Shown here: positions 29,933 to 39,054 of the stretch, piece after piece | Position numbering within the stretch: the stretch's first letter is position 1 | Layout of the letters: each line of letters opens with the position of its first letter | The notes under the pieces: model-generated | Seen by the model: the letters and a program-made list of their open reading frames with translations, nothing else | The model's database searches: none | What the model was told of the DNA's origin: nothing | Position numbers and translations under genes: made by a program | NCBI GenBank assembly: GCA_963665575.2 | Contig: CAXXDW010000009.1 | Location: 62,001-126,000, forward strand | DNA from: Rariloculus sp963665575 | GTDB taxonomy: Bacteria > Pseudomonadota > Gammaproteobacteria > Steroidobacterales > Rariloculaceae | Direction of reading: 5' to 3' | Length of the DNA stretch: 64,000 bases

Positions 29933-31072
29933 TCACGCTCCCAACCGGTCGAAGAAACGCTTGACGCCGTCAAGCCAGGATGTCGCGCGCGGGCTATGAC
30001 CGCTGCCACCCTGCTGCACGGCAGCGTCGAAAACCTCGAGCTTCGCCTTCTGCTCATCAGTCAGGTTGACGGGGGTTTCCACCTGCACCCGGCAATACAG
30101 ATCGCCCACGCCCGCGGCCCGAACGGAGCGTACACCCTTCCCGCGCAGTCGAAGGAGCTTGCCGGACTGGGTCTCCGGCGGCACCTTGAGCACGATCTGC
30201 CCGTCGAGCGTCGGCACTTCGATCGCACCGCCAAGCACGGCCGTGGCGAAACTGATCGGCACTTCGCAACGCAGATCCCGGCCTTCGCGCTTGAAGATCG
30301 GGTGGTCGTGCACGTTGACATCGACATACAGGTCGCCTGGCGGTCCGCCGTTGCGTCCGGCTTCGCCGTTGCCCGGCAAACGGATGCGGTCGCCGTTGTC
30401 GACGCCGGGCGGGATCTTGACCGACAAGGTCCGCTGCTGCCGCACCCTGCCCCGGCCGCGGCAATTCCGACACGGCTTGTCGATGGTCGTGCCGCCGCCG
30501 CGACAGCTCGGACAGGTCTGCTGGATCGTGAAAACGCCCTGCTGGACGCGAACCCGACCGGAGCCGCCGCAGGACCGGCAGTCGACAGGCTTCGAGCCGG
30601 GCTCGGCGCCCGTGTTCGAGCAGCGCTCGCACGCGACGTTCGTCGGGATGTCGATCTTGACGGAATCGCCGCGAACCGCCTGCTCGAGAGAAAGATCGAG
30701 CTCGTAGCGCAGATCGGCGCCGCGATAGACGTCGTTGCGCGCCCCGCCCCCGCGGCGGGCGCCGCCGAAGATGTCGCCGAAAACGTCACCGAAAATGTCG
30801 CTGAACGCTTCTGCGCCGCCGAAGCCGCCGTCTGCGCTGTTGCCGGCCTGCACGCCCGCGTGGCCGAACTGATCGTACGCGGCGCGCTTGCGGCTGTCGC
30901 TCAGGACGTCGTGCGCCTCCTTGGCTTCCTTGAAACTCGCTTCGGCTTCAGGATCGTCGGGGTTCCGGTCGGGGTGGTACTTCATCGCCAGACGGCGATA
31001 GGCCCCCTTGAGTGCGCGTTCATCGGCATCGCGACCGACACCCAGCACCTCGTAATAGTCGCGTTTCGCCAT
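29933..31072 (-). CDS. dnaJ: Chaperone protein DnaJ
   Basis: Type I J-domain co-chaperone that delivers substrates to DnaK and stimulates its ATPase. It has 379 residues starting MAKRDYYEVLGV. HPD is at residues 33-35, and a Gly/Phe-rich linker follows. Four zinc-finger repeats (CERCSNTG, CRSCGGSG, CPSCRGGG, CRNCRGRG) precede the C-terminal substrate domains. The upstream in-frame extension to 31111 carries no similarity. Confidence 0.97.
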   Translation of the reverse strand: MAKRDYYEVLGVGRDADERALKGAYRRLAMKYHPDRNPDDPEAEASFKEAKEAHDVLSDSRKRAAYDQFGHAGVQAGNSADGGFGGAEAFSDIFGDVFGDIFGGARRGGGARNDVYRGADLRYELDLSLEQAVRGDSVKIDIPTNVACERCSNTGAEPGSKPVDCRSCGGSGRVRVQQGVFTIQQTCPSCRGGGTTIDKPCRNCRGRGRVRQQRTLSVKIPPGVDNGDRIRLPGNGEAGRNGGPPGDLYVDVNVHDHPIFKREGRDLRCEVPISFATAVLGGAIEVPTLDGQIVLKVPPETQSGKLLRLRGKGVRSVRAAGVGDLYCRVQVETPVNLTDEQKAKLEVFDAAVQQGGSGHSPRATSWLDGVKRFFDRLGA

Positions 31073-31097
31073 ACATGCGGTTCCAGTCACACAGGGC

Positions 31098-31121
31098 GAG
31101 CACGCGCACAAGCGCGTGCTC
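31098..31121 (-). other. 10-bp perfect hairpin between dnaK and dnaJ
   Basis: The stem GAGCACGCGC / GCGCGTGCTC has a 4-nt loop, in the 93-bp dnaK-dnaJ spacer. No T-run follows, so it is more likely an RNA-stability or processing hairpin than a full terminator. It could help make less DnaJ than DnaK. Confidence 0.5.
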
Positions 31122-31165
31122 CAGTTCGCGTCGCCCCGAACCGGCCGCGGCAGCCTGCAACCGGG

Positions 31166-33091
31166 TTACGCGCTTTTCTGTTCGTCGTCGCTGACTTCCT
31201 CGAATTCCGCGTCGACGACATTTTCGTCGCCATCCGCGGCCGCACTGTCGGCATCCGCGCCGTCAGCCGCTTGCTCGCTGGCATAGGCCTTTTCGGCAAG
31301 TGTGGCCGAGGCTTCGCCGAGAGCCTTGAGCTTCGCCTCGATGACGTCCTTGTTGTCACCCTTCGTCGCCTCCTTGAGCTCGGCCACGGCGGACTCGATC
31401 CGGGCCCGTTCCTCCGGCGTAACCTTGTCGCCAAGATCGGACAGGGACTTCTCGGCAGCGTACGCCAACGCGTCGCCCTGATTGCGAATCTCCGCCAGCT
31501 CCCGAAACTTCTGATCCTCCGCCGCGTGTGCTTCGGCGTCCTTGACCATGCGGTCGATCTCGCCTTCGTTGAGCCCGGACGAGGCCTTGATCACGATCTT
31601 CTGTTCCTTGCCCGTTGCCTTGTCCGTCGCCGACACGTTCAGGATGCCGTTGGCGTCGATGTCGAAAGCCACCTCGATCTGCGGCATTCCACGCGGTGCC
31701 GGCGGAAGGTCAGTCAGGTCGAACCGGCCGAGCGACTTGTTGTCGCCGGCCCGCCCGCGTTCGCCCTGCAAAACGTGAATCGTGACCGCGGTCTGGTTGT
31801 TCTCGGCCGTCGAGAAAATCTGTTCCGCCTTCGTCGGGATGGTCGTATTCTTGTCTATGAGCTTGGTCATCACTCCGCCCAGCGTCTCGATGCCGAGCGA
31901 AAGCGGCGTAACGTCGAGCAACAGGACATCCTTGACGTCGCCCGCAAGCACGCCGGCCTGGATCGCGGCGCCGATGGCCACGGCCTCGTCGGGATTGACG
32001 TCCTTGCGCGGCTCCTTGCCGAACAGATCCTGAACCCTTTCCTGGACCTTCGGCATGCGGGTCTGGCCACCGACGAGGATGACCTCATCGATGTCCGAAA
32101 CTGTAAGCCCGGCATCGTCGAGCGCCGTCTTGCACGGAGCGAGCGTGCGTTCGACGAGATTCCCGACGAGCGATTCGAATTTCGCGCGCGTCAGGTTCAG
32201 CGCCAGGTGCTTCGGTCCGCTCGAGTCGGCGGTGATGTAGGGAAGATTGATCTCGGTCTGCTGGCGGGTCGAGAGTTCGATCTTCGCCTTCTCCGATGCT
32301 TCCTTGAGGCGCTGCACGGCAAGCGGATCCTTGCGGATGTCGATGCCGGTCTCCTTCAGGAACTCGCCGGACAGGTAGTCGATGACGCGGTTGTCGAAGT
32401 CCTCACCGCCCAGGAAGGTGTCGCCGTTCGTCGACAGCACCTCGAACTGGTGCTCGCCATCGATTTCGGCGATCTCGATGATCGAGATGTCGAAGGTTCC
32501 ACCGCCGAGATCGTAGACTGCGACCTTCTGATCGCCGCGCTGCTTGTCGAGCCCGTAGGCGAGCGCCGCGGCAGTCGGCTCGTTGATGATCCGCCTGACC
32601 TCGAGCCCCGCGATCCTGCCGGCGTCCTTGGTCGCCTGCCGTTGCGAGTCGTTGAAATAGGCGGGCACGGTGATGACCGCCTCGGTCACTGTCTCGCCGA
32701 GGTAGTCCTCGGCCGTCTGCTTCATCTTGTTGAGGATCCGCGCGGCGACTTCGGGCGGCGCCATGAGCTTGTCTTGGGCCTTGACCCAGGCGTCGCCGTT
32801 GTCGGCCGCCGCGATCGAGTACGGCACCATGTCGACATCCTTCTGAACGACCGGATCGTCGAACCTGCGCCCGATCAGGCGCTTGATCGCAAAGAGCGTG
32901 TTGGTCGGATTCGTCACGGCCTGGCGCTTTGCGGTCTGGCCGACCAGAACCTCGCCATCCTTCGTCAGGGCGACGATAGAAGGCGTGGTGCGATCACCCT
33001 CGCTGTTCTCGATGACCCTGGGCGTACCGCCGTCCATCACGGCGACGCACGAATTCGTCGTTCCAAGGTCGATGCCGATTACTCGTCCCAT
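31166..33091 (-). CDS. dnaK: Chaperone protein DnaK (Hsp70)
   Basis: ATP-dependent chaperone, 641 residues. The nucleotide-binding domain starts GRVIGIDLGTTNSCVAVMDG and contains VYDLGGGTFDISI. The substrate-binding domain carries VTPLSLGIETLGGVMT. The tail ends in the typical acidic VVDAEFEEV stretch. A heat-shock-type promoter (33137-33165) lies about 45 bp upstream. It lies between grpE and dnaJ. Confidence 0.98.
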   Translation of the reverse strand: MGRVIGIDLGTTNSCVAVMDGGTPRVIENSEGDRTTPSIVALTKDGEVLVGQTAKRQAVTNPTNTLFAIKRLIGRRFDDPVVQKDVDMVPYSIAAADNGDAWVKAQDKLMAPPEVAARILNKMKQTAEDYLGETVTEAVITVPAYFNDSQRQATKDAGRIAGLEVRRIINEPTAAALAYGLDKQRGDQKVAVYDLGGGTFDISIIEIAEIDGEHQFEVLSTNGDTFLGGEDFDNRVIDYLSGEFLKETGIDIRKDPLAVQRLKEASEKAKIELSTRQQTEINLPYITADSSGPKHLALNLTRAKFESLVGNLVERTLAPCKTALDDAGLTVSDIDEVILVGGQTRMPKVQERVQDLFGKEPRKDVNPDEAVAIGAAIQAGVLAGDVKDVLLLDVTPLSLGIETLGGVMTKLIDKNTTIPTKAEQIFSTAENNQTAVTIHVLQGERGRAGDNKSLGRFDLTDLPPAPRGMPQIEVAFDIDANGILNVSATDKATGKEQKIVIKASSGLNEGEIDRMVKDAEAHAAEDQKFRELAEIRNQGDALAYAAEKSLSDLGDKVTPEERARIESAVAELKEATKGDNKDVIEAKLKALGEASATLAEKAYASEQAADGADADSAAADGDENVVDAEFEEVSDDEQKSA

Positions 33092-33136
33092 ACCTGCAAA
33101 TCTCCGCGTTCGATGGTGTTCAATACCTACCGGCCT

Positions 33137-33165
33137 AAATGGGGTGTCCTGTCGCGCAATTCAAG
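33137..33165 (-). promoter_or_regulatory. Sigma-32 (heat shock) promoter of dnaK
   Basis: On the minus strand a -35 CTTGAAT (33159-33165) and a -10 CCCCATTT (33137-33144) are 14 bp apart. This fits the sigma-32 consensus (CTTGAA, 13-15 bp, CCCCATnT) almost perfectly. Transcription would start near 33130 and give a leader of about 40 nt. Confidence 0.8.
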
Positions 33166-33224
33166 CCGCCGGCGCCGCGGCGCATGCTGAGCGCGTTGCC
33201 GATCAGCTGCCATCGCCGCCGTTG

Positions 33225-33875
33225 TCACGCATCCTTCGCGACGATCACGCGCGCCGGGCGAATCAGCCGGTCGTGCATTTCGTAGCCCTTCTGGATGACC
33301 TCGATCACGCTGTCAGGCTCCGCTTCGGCTGACGGCATCACACTCATTGCTTCGTGTCTGGTCGGATCGAACGGCTCTCCGAGAGGGTCGATTTCGCTGA
33401 CGCTCACGCTCTCAAGTGCCTGGTCAAGCAGTCGCAGGGTCGCCCGCTCGCCTTCGAGCAAAGTCGCGGCATCTGCGTTGTCGCCGCTGGCAAGCGCCGC
33501 CTCGATGCTGTCTCGAACGGGCAAAACAGCCTGGACAAGGCGTTCGACGCCAAACTTGTGGGCGTTTTCGAGCTCCCGGGCGCTGCGCCGGCGCAGATTC
33601 TCAAGTTCTGCGGCGATCCGCAGATAGCGGCTCCAGCTTTCCTCGGCCTTCTGCCGCAACTCGTCGAGGTCCGCCTCGGAAATTTCGTCGGATTCCGGAG
33701 CATCGGCGCCTTCGGCGACTTCGGCGACTTCGGAGCCCGCAGCGGACGCGTCGGCCGGAGCGCTGCCAGGCGCCTCGCTCACGTTGTCGGAATTTGCCGT
33801 ATCGCCGGCTTCAGGCGCCGGCCCGGCGGGTTCCGCTGCATCCCCCGCAGCGGAACCGTCAGACTTGTCACTCAT
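33225..33875 (-). CDS. grpE: Nucleotide exchange factor GrpE
   Basis: Releases ADP from DnaK. It has 216 residues. The N-terminal third is an acidic, low-complexity Ala/Asp/Glu/Ser region. A long helical dimerisation segment (about 70-125, with ENLRRRSARELENAHKFG) and the beta-domain ending IRPARVIVAKD follow. Its position between hrcA and dnaK is standard. Confidence 0.95.
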   Translation of the reverse strand: MSDKSDGSAAGDAAEPAGPAPEAGDTANSDNVSEAPGSAPADASAAGSEVAEVAEGADAPESDEISEADLDELRQKAEESWSRYLRIAAELENLRRRSARELENAHKFGVERLVQAVLPVRDSIEAALASGDNADAATLLEGERATLRLLDQALESVSVSEIDPLGEPFDPTRHEAMSVMPSAEAEPDSVIEVIQKGYEMHDRLIRPARVIVAKDA

Positions 33876-33931
33876 GAAAACACCTTCCTCAACCCTGGCC
33901 GAGGCAAAAATTCAACCCGTTGTGGAGTCCG

Positions 33932-34996
33932 TTATGTGGGCAGCTTGTGGGACTTCAAGGCTCGGCCAAGCAGTTTGGCGGTGACGTCCACGATCGGGAT
34001 GACGCGTTCGTAGGCCATTCGGGTCGGGCCGATCACGCCAAGCACACCGATCGCATCGTCGTCGGTGGCGTAGGGTGCTGCAACGATGCTGCAGGAGTCG
34101 AGCAGCTCATAGCCTGATTCCTGGCCGATGAAGATCCTCACCCCGTCGGCATGGAGGCTTCTGTCGAGCAGGTGCAGGATGTCGCGCCGGCTATTGAATG
34201 CCTCGAAAAGACCCCTGAGCTTTTCGAGGTCGGCCAGTTCCTCGAGGCCCATGAGGTTCGTTTCTCCGGCGAGCACGTATTGCGAGTCGGGCATCGTATC
34301 CGGAAAGACCGCCTCGGCCATTTCGATGGCCCTCGCCATCAATCTGTTCATCGACTCGCGCGTTTGCTTCAGATCACTGAGCAGGCGGTTTCGGACCTGG
34401 TAGATGTCACGCCCGCGGAACTGCTCCGTCAGGTAATTCGCAGCCTCCCTGAGTTCGTCCTGCGTGTAGTCGCGCTTGACCTCGAGAACCTTGTTGTGCA
34501 CTTCGGCATCGTTGACGACCAGGATCGCCAGCACGCGCTTTCCGGACAACGGCAGAAACTCGATCTGGCGCAGCGACGGATGCGAGTGCCTCGGTACCGT
34601 GACGACGCCTGCGAGTTTCGTGATGTCCGACAGCAGCGTCGACGCGGACAGCGCAAGCGCCTTCGGATCCCCGGCCGCATCGTTGAACTCGTGCTCGAAC
34701 ATCAACAGATCCGTGCCTTTCGGCGGCTTCAGCTTGATGAGCGTGTCGACGAAGAAGCGGTAGCCCTTGATCGTCGGCACGCGTCCCGCCGAGGTATGCG
34801 GCGAGTTCAGGAACCCCAGGTCTTCGAGATCCGCCATGATGTTGCGAATCGTTGCGGGGCTGACCTCAAGACCCGAGTCGCGCGACAGCGTACGCGAGCC
34901 GACGGGCTGTCCCTCGCGGATATATCGGCCGACGAGCACACGCAACAGGTGCCGTGCGCGTTCGTCGAGATTCGGTGTCGATTGGCTTGTGGCCAT
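33932..34996 (-). CDS. hrcA: Heat-inducible transcription repressor HrcA
   Basis: Repressor of chaperone genes that binds CIRCE operators. It has 354 residues from the ATG at 34996 (MATSQSTPNLDERARHLLRV). A winged-helix domain (PVGSRTLSRDSGLEVSPATI) is followed by the GAF-like domain. No CIRCE inverted repeat is visible upstream of hrcA, grpE or dnaK here, so its targets are probably elsewhere, for example groESL. The in-frame extension up to 35281 overlaps the divergent nadK gene and is not similar to HrcA. Confidence 0.95.
   Translation of the reverse strand: MATSQSTPNLDERARHLLRVLVGRYIREGQPVGSRTLSRDSGLEVSPATIRNIMADLEDLGFLNSPHTSAGRVPTIKGYRFFVDTLIKLKPPKGTDLLMFEHEFNDAAGDPKALALSASTLLSDITKLAGVVTVPRHSHPSLRQIEFLPLSGKRVLAILVVNDAEVHNKVLEVKRDYTQDELREAANYLTEQFRGRDIYQVRNRLLSDLKQTRESMNRLMARAIEMAEAVFPDTMPDSQYVLAGETNLMGLEELADLEKLRGLFEAFNSRRDILHLLDRSLHADGVRIFIGQESGYELLDSCSIVAAPYATDDDAIGVLGVIGPTRMAYERVIPIVDVTAKLLGRALKSHKLPT
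33933..33959 (-). promoter_or_regulatory. Possible sigma-32 promoter of grpE
   Basis: Inside the last codons of hrcA the minus strand has CTTGAAG (33953-33959), then 12 bp, then CCCACATA. The -35 box is an excellent heat-shock match; the -10 box is weaker. It would drive grpE about 58 bp downstream. Confidence 0.35.
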
Positions 34997-35194
34997 CAGC
35001 CTGCGCTGTGATAACTTAGCGTCGTGTTTACCGATCAGGCCTTGCGAGGCGGTCTTCCGCCCTATCCGATTGCACGCTAGCAATGCGATCCGGTGACTGT
35101 CAAGAACGTCCTCGCCGACCGCAACGTATCGGTTGGCGGCACTTTTGAGCATCTCGCCGCGCTCGAGTTCCCTGCGGTTTTTTCCGGCGTTTCC

Positions 35195-36100
35195 ATGACG
35201 AGTGAATTCTCCAAAATCGGGCTCTGGGGCCGGCTGTCGGAGCCGACCGTCGCGGATCCTGCGCGCCAGATCAGCGCCCACCTGGTAAAAGCGGGCTTCG
35301 AGGTATTCGCGACATCGAGTTCCGGCGCGAGTTCACGATTACCGGGAGTTGCCGAGATCCCCGATGACAGTTTCGGTGCGAGCATCGACCTGCTGATCAC
35401 CGTGGGCGGCGACGGCACCCTGCTGCGCTCGGCCCGGCAGATCGCGGGCAAGAACGTTCCCCTCGTCGGGATCAACCGCGGCAGGCTCGGCTTCCTGACC
35501 GACGTCTCGCCCGATCGCATGCTCGAGGCGATCGACACGATACTCGCCGGCGAATACCTCGCCGAAGAGCGTCTCCTGCTCGAGGCGCGGATCGTTCGTG
35601 GCGGCAAGTGCGTCAGCGCCATGTTTGCGCTCAACGACGTCGTGCTGCAACGCACCGGGCACATGCTCTACTTCAGGACCAGGGTCGACGGCAGCTTCGT
35701 CAGCGCACACGCGGGCGACGGCCTGATCGTTGCGACGCCGACGGGCTCGACGGCCTACGCGCTCGCCTGCGGCGGCCCGATCATTCAGCCGGGCGTCGAT
35801 GCTGTCGTGCTTGTCCCCATCTGCCCACATTCGCTCAGCGACCGGCCACTCGTCCTGAAGTCCTCGAGCGTCATCGAGCTCGTGACCGACTCCGGCAGCG
35901 CCGATCCACCGAACATCGCCTGCGACGGGGAACCGCTCGGCGAACTGTCCGTCGGCGACACGTTGCGCATCGCTGCGGCAACGGAGACTGTCACGTTGCT
36001 GCATCCGACCAATTACAGCTACTACGAGCTGCTGCGCTCGAAACTTCACTGGGGCCTGCCGAACCGGTCCGGGCAAAAGCCGTTGACCGAACGCGCCTGA
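35195..36100 (+). CDS. nadK: NAD kinase
   Basis: Phosphorylates NAD to NADP. It has 301 residues from the ATG at 35195. The signature GGDGT is at residues 71-75 after LLITV, followed by GINRGRLGFLTDV, the ND pair in FALNDVVLQR and TPTGSTAYALACGGPI. The frame continues upstream to 35093 with no family similarity. It is divergent from hrcA and 32 bp ahead of recN. Confidence 0.95.
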   Translation: MTSEFSKIGLWGRLSEPTVADPARQISAHLVKAGFEVFATSSSGASSRLPGVAEIPDDSFGASIDLLITVGGDGTLLRSARQIAGKNVPLVGINRGRLGFLTDVSPDRMLEAIDTILAGEYLAEERLLLEARIVRGGKCVSAMFALNDVVLQRTGHMLYFRTRVDGSFVSAHAGDGLIVATPTGSTAYALACGGPIIQPGVDAVVLVPICPHSLSDRPLVLKSSSVIELVTDSGSADPPNIACDGEPLGELSVGDTLRIAAATETVTLLHPTNYSYYELLRSKLHWGLPNRSGQKPLTERA

Positions 36101-36132
36101 CCGTCGCGCGCTCTGCAGGTCGGGATTGCGCA

Positions 36133-37812
36133 GTGCTCAGCTTCATCCGCATCGAAAACTATGCGGTGATCGAGGCGCTTGAACTGGAGTTCGGTCCCGG
36201 ACTCAGCGTGCTGACGGGCGAAACCGGCGCCGGCAAGTCGATCCTCGTGGATGCACTTGGGCTCGCGCTCGGCGACCGGGCCGACGCGGGCGCCGTGCGC
36301 CACGGCAGCACCAGAGCCGAGGTCAGTGCGGTGTTCGACTGTCGGTGCGGGCATCCGGCCATCGAGTGGCTCAGCGAACGCGGTCTCGAAGACGGGGACT
36401 CATGCTCGCTCAGGCGGACGGTCACCGCTGAAGGCCGCTCGCGCGCCTTCGTCAACAACCGGCCGGTTTCACTGCAGGACCTGCGCGCGCTCGGGGGCCG
36501 CCTCGTCGACATCCATGGCCAGCATGCCCACCAATCGCTGCTTGCAAGCGCGACCCAGCGGCAGCTCCTCGATGTATATGCGGGACTCGAGGGCCGGGCC
36601 GGCGCTACCGCCGCGGCGTTTGCGGCCTGGCGAACCGCGGCAGCCGATCTGCAGACGCAGCGCGAAAGCGCCGCCGACCGCAACTCGCGGCTCGAACTGC
36701 GGCGCTTCGAACTCGGCGAGATCGATGCGCTGGAGCTCGGCGACGACGAACCCACAGGGCTGCGCGCCGAACGTGAGCGTCTGGCGAATATCGATCGGCT
36801 CGTGCATGGCCTGAGCACGGCTCTTGAACATCTGTACGAGAACGAAACGGTGTCTGTCCATACGGGACTCGTCAGGGCCCATCAGGCGCTGGCGGCGATT
36901 GTCGAACACGATGCGGAGCTCGACGAACCTTGTGGACAGCTCGGCGCCGCCGAGATCGAGGTCAACGAGGTTGCGACGACGCTGCTTCGCTACCGCGATC
37001 GGCTCGAAGCGGACCCGCAACGGCTGGAGCATCTCAACCGGCGTCTGAACCGAATTCGGACACTCGCGCGTCGGCATGGCGTGGACGAGACGGAACTCGC
37101 CGCAACCGCCGAGCGGCTGCGCCGCGAGATCGACGGCCTCGATGCGTCGGAACAATCGCTGGCGGCACTCAACGAACGCGTTGAGCGGGCGGCCGACGAC
37201 TATCGTGAACTTGCCCAGGCCCTGTCGGAGGAACGCAGACAGGGCGCACTGAAGCTCGCCGAAGAAGTTTCGGCCCAGCTCAGCGAACTCGGACTGCCGC
37301 ACGGCAGGTTCCGAGTCGCTACCGGCATCAGGAACGGCGACGCGACGGGCATCGACCGCATCGAATTCGAAGTGCGGCTCAACCCCGGCCTGCCCTTCGG
37401 CGCGTTGAACCGGGTCGCTTCGGGAGGCGAACTGTCGCGAATCGGTCTCGCACTGGAAGTCGTCGCGACCGGCGCATCACCGATACCGACCTACGTGTTC
37501 GACGAGGTCGATGCCGGCATCGGCGGCGGCGTTGCGGAGATCGTCGGCCGCCGACTCAGGGAGATCGCCGCGCACCGGCAGGTGCTCTGCGTGACCCATC
37601 TCCCGCAGGTCGCAAGCCAGGGCACGGAACACTATCGCGTGACCAAACAAACCGACGGCGCCAAGAGCCTCGCGCACGTGCACCGCCTGAGTGGCGAGGC
37701 GCGGGTGGAGGAACTGTCGCGAATGCTTGGCGGCCTGGAGATCACGGCGACGGTGCGCGCGCACGCCGAAGAGATGATGAAGCGTTCGTCATCGCGGGAG
37801 CCAGCAACGTAG
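36133..37812 (+). CDS. recN: DNA repair protein RecN
   Basis: SMC-like ATPase that acts early in double-strand-break repair. It has 559 residues from the GTG at 36133 (MLSFIRIENYAVIEALELEF). Walker A is GETGAGKS at 29-36. Coiled-coil arms fill the middle (about 170-370). The ABC signature ASGGELSRIGLALE and Walker B YVFDEVDAGIGG are intact. The same frame is open upstream to 35608, but that part is antiphase nadK sequence. Confidence 0.95.
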   Translation: MLSFIRIENYAVIEALELEFGPGLSVLTGETGAGKSILVDALGLALGDRADAGAVRHGSTRAEVSAVFDCRCGHPAIEWLSERGLEDGDSCSLRRTVTAEGRSRAFVNNRPVSLQDLRALGGRLVDIHGQHAHQSLLASATQRQLLDVYAGLEGRAGATAAAFAAWRTAAADLQTQRESAADRNSRLELRRFELGEIDALELGDDEPTGLRAERERLANIDRLVHGLSTALEHLYENETVSVHTGLVRAHQALAAIVEHDAELDEPCGQLGAAEIEVNEVATTLLRYRDRLEADPQRLEHLNRRLNRIRTLARRHGVDETELAATAERLRREIDGLDASEQSLAALNERVERAADDYRELAQALSEERRQGALKLAEEVSAQLSELGLPHGRFRVATGIRNGDATGIDRIEFEVRLNPGLPFGALNRVASGGELSRIGLALEVVATGASPIPTYVFDEVDAGIGGGVAEIVGRRLREIAAHRQVLCVTHLPQVASQGTEHYRVTKQTDGAKSLAHVHRLSGEARVEELSRMLGGLEITATVRAHAEEMMKRSSSREPAT

Positions 37813-37904
37813 TGCGTTGAAAGAACGAAAACTCGATATCGCGCCCCCTGCCCCAGCCGCGGACGATGGAGCAAATACCCACTCGGGCGCTGCCTGTCCG
37901 GGCG

Positions 37905-38318
37905 CTATTTTTTCTTTTCTATCGGCCGAACGTAGAGCACGAGGCTGTGATCGACGATCTCGTAGCCGTGGCGGCTCGCGATCTCGGTCTGCAGATCCTC
38001 GATCTGCTCGTCGAAAAACTCGATGACGTCGCCGCTTTCCAGGCAAACCATGTGATCGTGGTGCGTGCCGTCAGACAGTTCGAACACCGCCATGCCGCCC
38101 TCGAAATTGTGCCGGGTGACGAGCCCGGCGCGCTCGAACTGCGTCAACACACGATAGACCGTCGCCAGACCCAGTTCCTCGCCGCTTGCGAGCAATGCTC
38201 TGTAGATTCCCTCAGCGCTCAGATGCCGCTCTTCGCTGGTGTCGAGGACCTCCAGAACCTTCAGTCTGGGCGACGTGACCTTGAGTCCCGCCTCGCGTAG
38301 GTCCTTGCTTTCCACCAT
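37905..38318 (-). CDS. fur: Ferric uptake regulator Fur
   Basis: Iron-responsive repressor, 137 residues. The winged helix carries GLATVYRVLTQFERAGLV, and the metal-binding region has HHDHMVC. The usual CxxC zinc pairs are missing: only one cysteine is seen in CLESGDVIEF. The Pseudomonas-type Fur also lacks them. The protein ends in IEKKK; those lysine codons make a T-run on the other strand. It is divergent from bamE and convergent with recN. Confidence 0.95.
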   Translation of the reverse strand: MVESKDLREAGLKVTSPRLKVLEVLDTSEERHLSAEGIYRALLASGEELGLATVYRVLTQFERAGLVTRHNFEGGMAVFELSDGTHHDHMVCLESGDVIEFFDEQIEDLQTEIASRHGYEIVDHSLVLYVRPIEKKK

Positions 38319-38372
38319 CCACTCGCAGTGACTGATAAGGTATGATGCTGCGCTTCATTATGACGCAGAGCC

Positions 38373-38729
38373 ATGCTGCTCTCCACCTTGAAGATGCAAC
38401 CTCGCGTCAAGCACCTGTTCAGATTTTTCGCGATTGCCGTCGCCACGCTCATCACGAGCGCGTGCATCTATCGCGTCGATATCCAGCAGGGAAACCTGCT
38501 CGAATCCGACGCCATAGAGCAGGTCGAGGTCGGAATGACCCGCAGCCAGGTGCAGTTCCTGCTCGGCACGCCGATGGTCGCCGACGCCTTTCACCAGGAT
38601 CGCTGGGACTACGCCTATTTTCTCAGGAGAGGCCGATCGCGTGATGTCGAGCGCCGCTGGATCGTAGTGCACTTCGAGGAAGACCGGGTCGTGCGTCTCG
38701 AACGGGATCTCATTCTCGATCCGACCTGA
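38373..38729 (+). CDS. bamE: Outer membrane assembly lipoprotein BamE
   Basis: Small lipoprotein of the BAM complex that inserts outer-membrane beta-barrels. It has 118 residues. The signal ends in a lipobox with C31 (LITSAC), followed by IYRVDIQQGN, a family hallmark. The fold continues with VEVGMTRSQVQFLLGTPMV. The 3' end overlaps the convergent rnfH gene by 20 bp. A TATGAT box lies just upstream in the fur-bamE gap. Confidence 0.95.
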   Translation: MLLSTLKMQPRVKHLFRFFAIAVATLITSACIYRVDIQQGNLLESDAIEQVEVGMTRSQVQFLLGTPMVADAFHQDRWDYAYFLRRGRSRDVERRWIVVHFEEDRVVRLERDLILDPT

Positions 38730-39054
38730 CGGGCTCGCGCGCCCGGCCGGCATGGCCCATCACCCTGCCCTGTTCGAGCAGCACCCGCCGCATCTCGCGC
38801 GGATCGTGGCTGAGCGGCCGACAGATTTCGACGCGGTCGCCGGGCTTGAGCACCTGGTCCTCAGCCACACGCGTACCGAATATGCCGAGCACGACGTCCT
38901 CGCCGCCCGGCGCGGCATCGCCATCGAGGAGACCCGAACGGCACACGGCGTCGCCCGCCGTCATGCCCGGCGCGAAGTCGAGTTTCGCGATGCGCTGGCG
39001 TTCGGCCGTCGCATGAACCACCTCGACAAACTCATCTTTCGCGCTAGCGGCCAT
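38710..39054 (-). CDS. rnfH: RnfH family protein (UPF0125)
   Basis: Ubiquitin-like beta-grasp protein of 114 residues; its role is unsettled, although it is often next to ratA. The family core reads VLGIFGTRVAEDQVLKPGDR, then VEICRPLSHDPREMRR. It overlaps ratA by 11 bp and the end of bamE by 20 bp on the opposite strand. Confidence 0.9.
   Translation of the reverse strand: MAASAKDEFVEVVHATAERQRIAKLDFAPGMTAGDAVCRSGLLDGDAAPGGEDVVLGIFGTRVAEDQVLKPGDRVEICRPLSHDPREMRRVLLEQGRVMGHAGRAREPVRSDRE

Noticed and set aside
29996..33190. A 1064-codon open frame on the + strand
   Set aside because: Antisense to dnaJ and dnaK; same composition artefact.
37813..37904. Bidirectional terminator between recN and fur
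   Set aside because: The T-run is the lysine codons of Fur and the stem before it is only 5 bp with a wobble pair, so support is too weak.
38319..38372. Fur box in the fur-bamE gap
   Set aside because: TCATAATGA-like halves occur but do not make a convincing 19-bp site.
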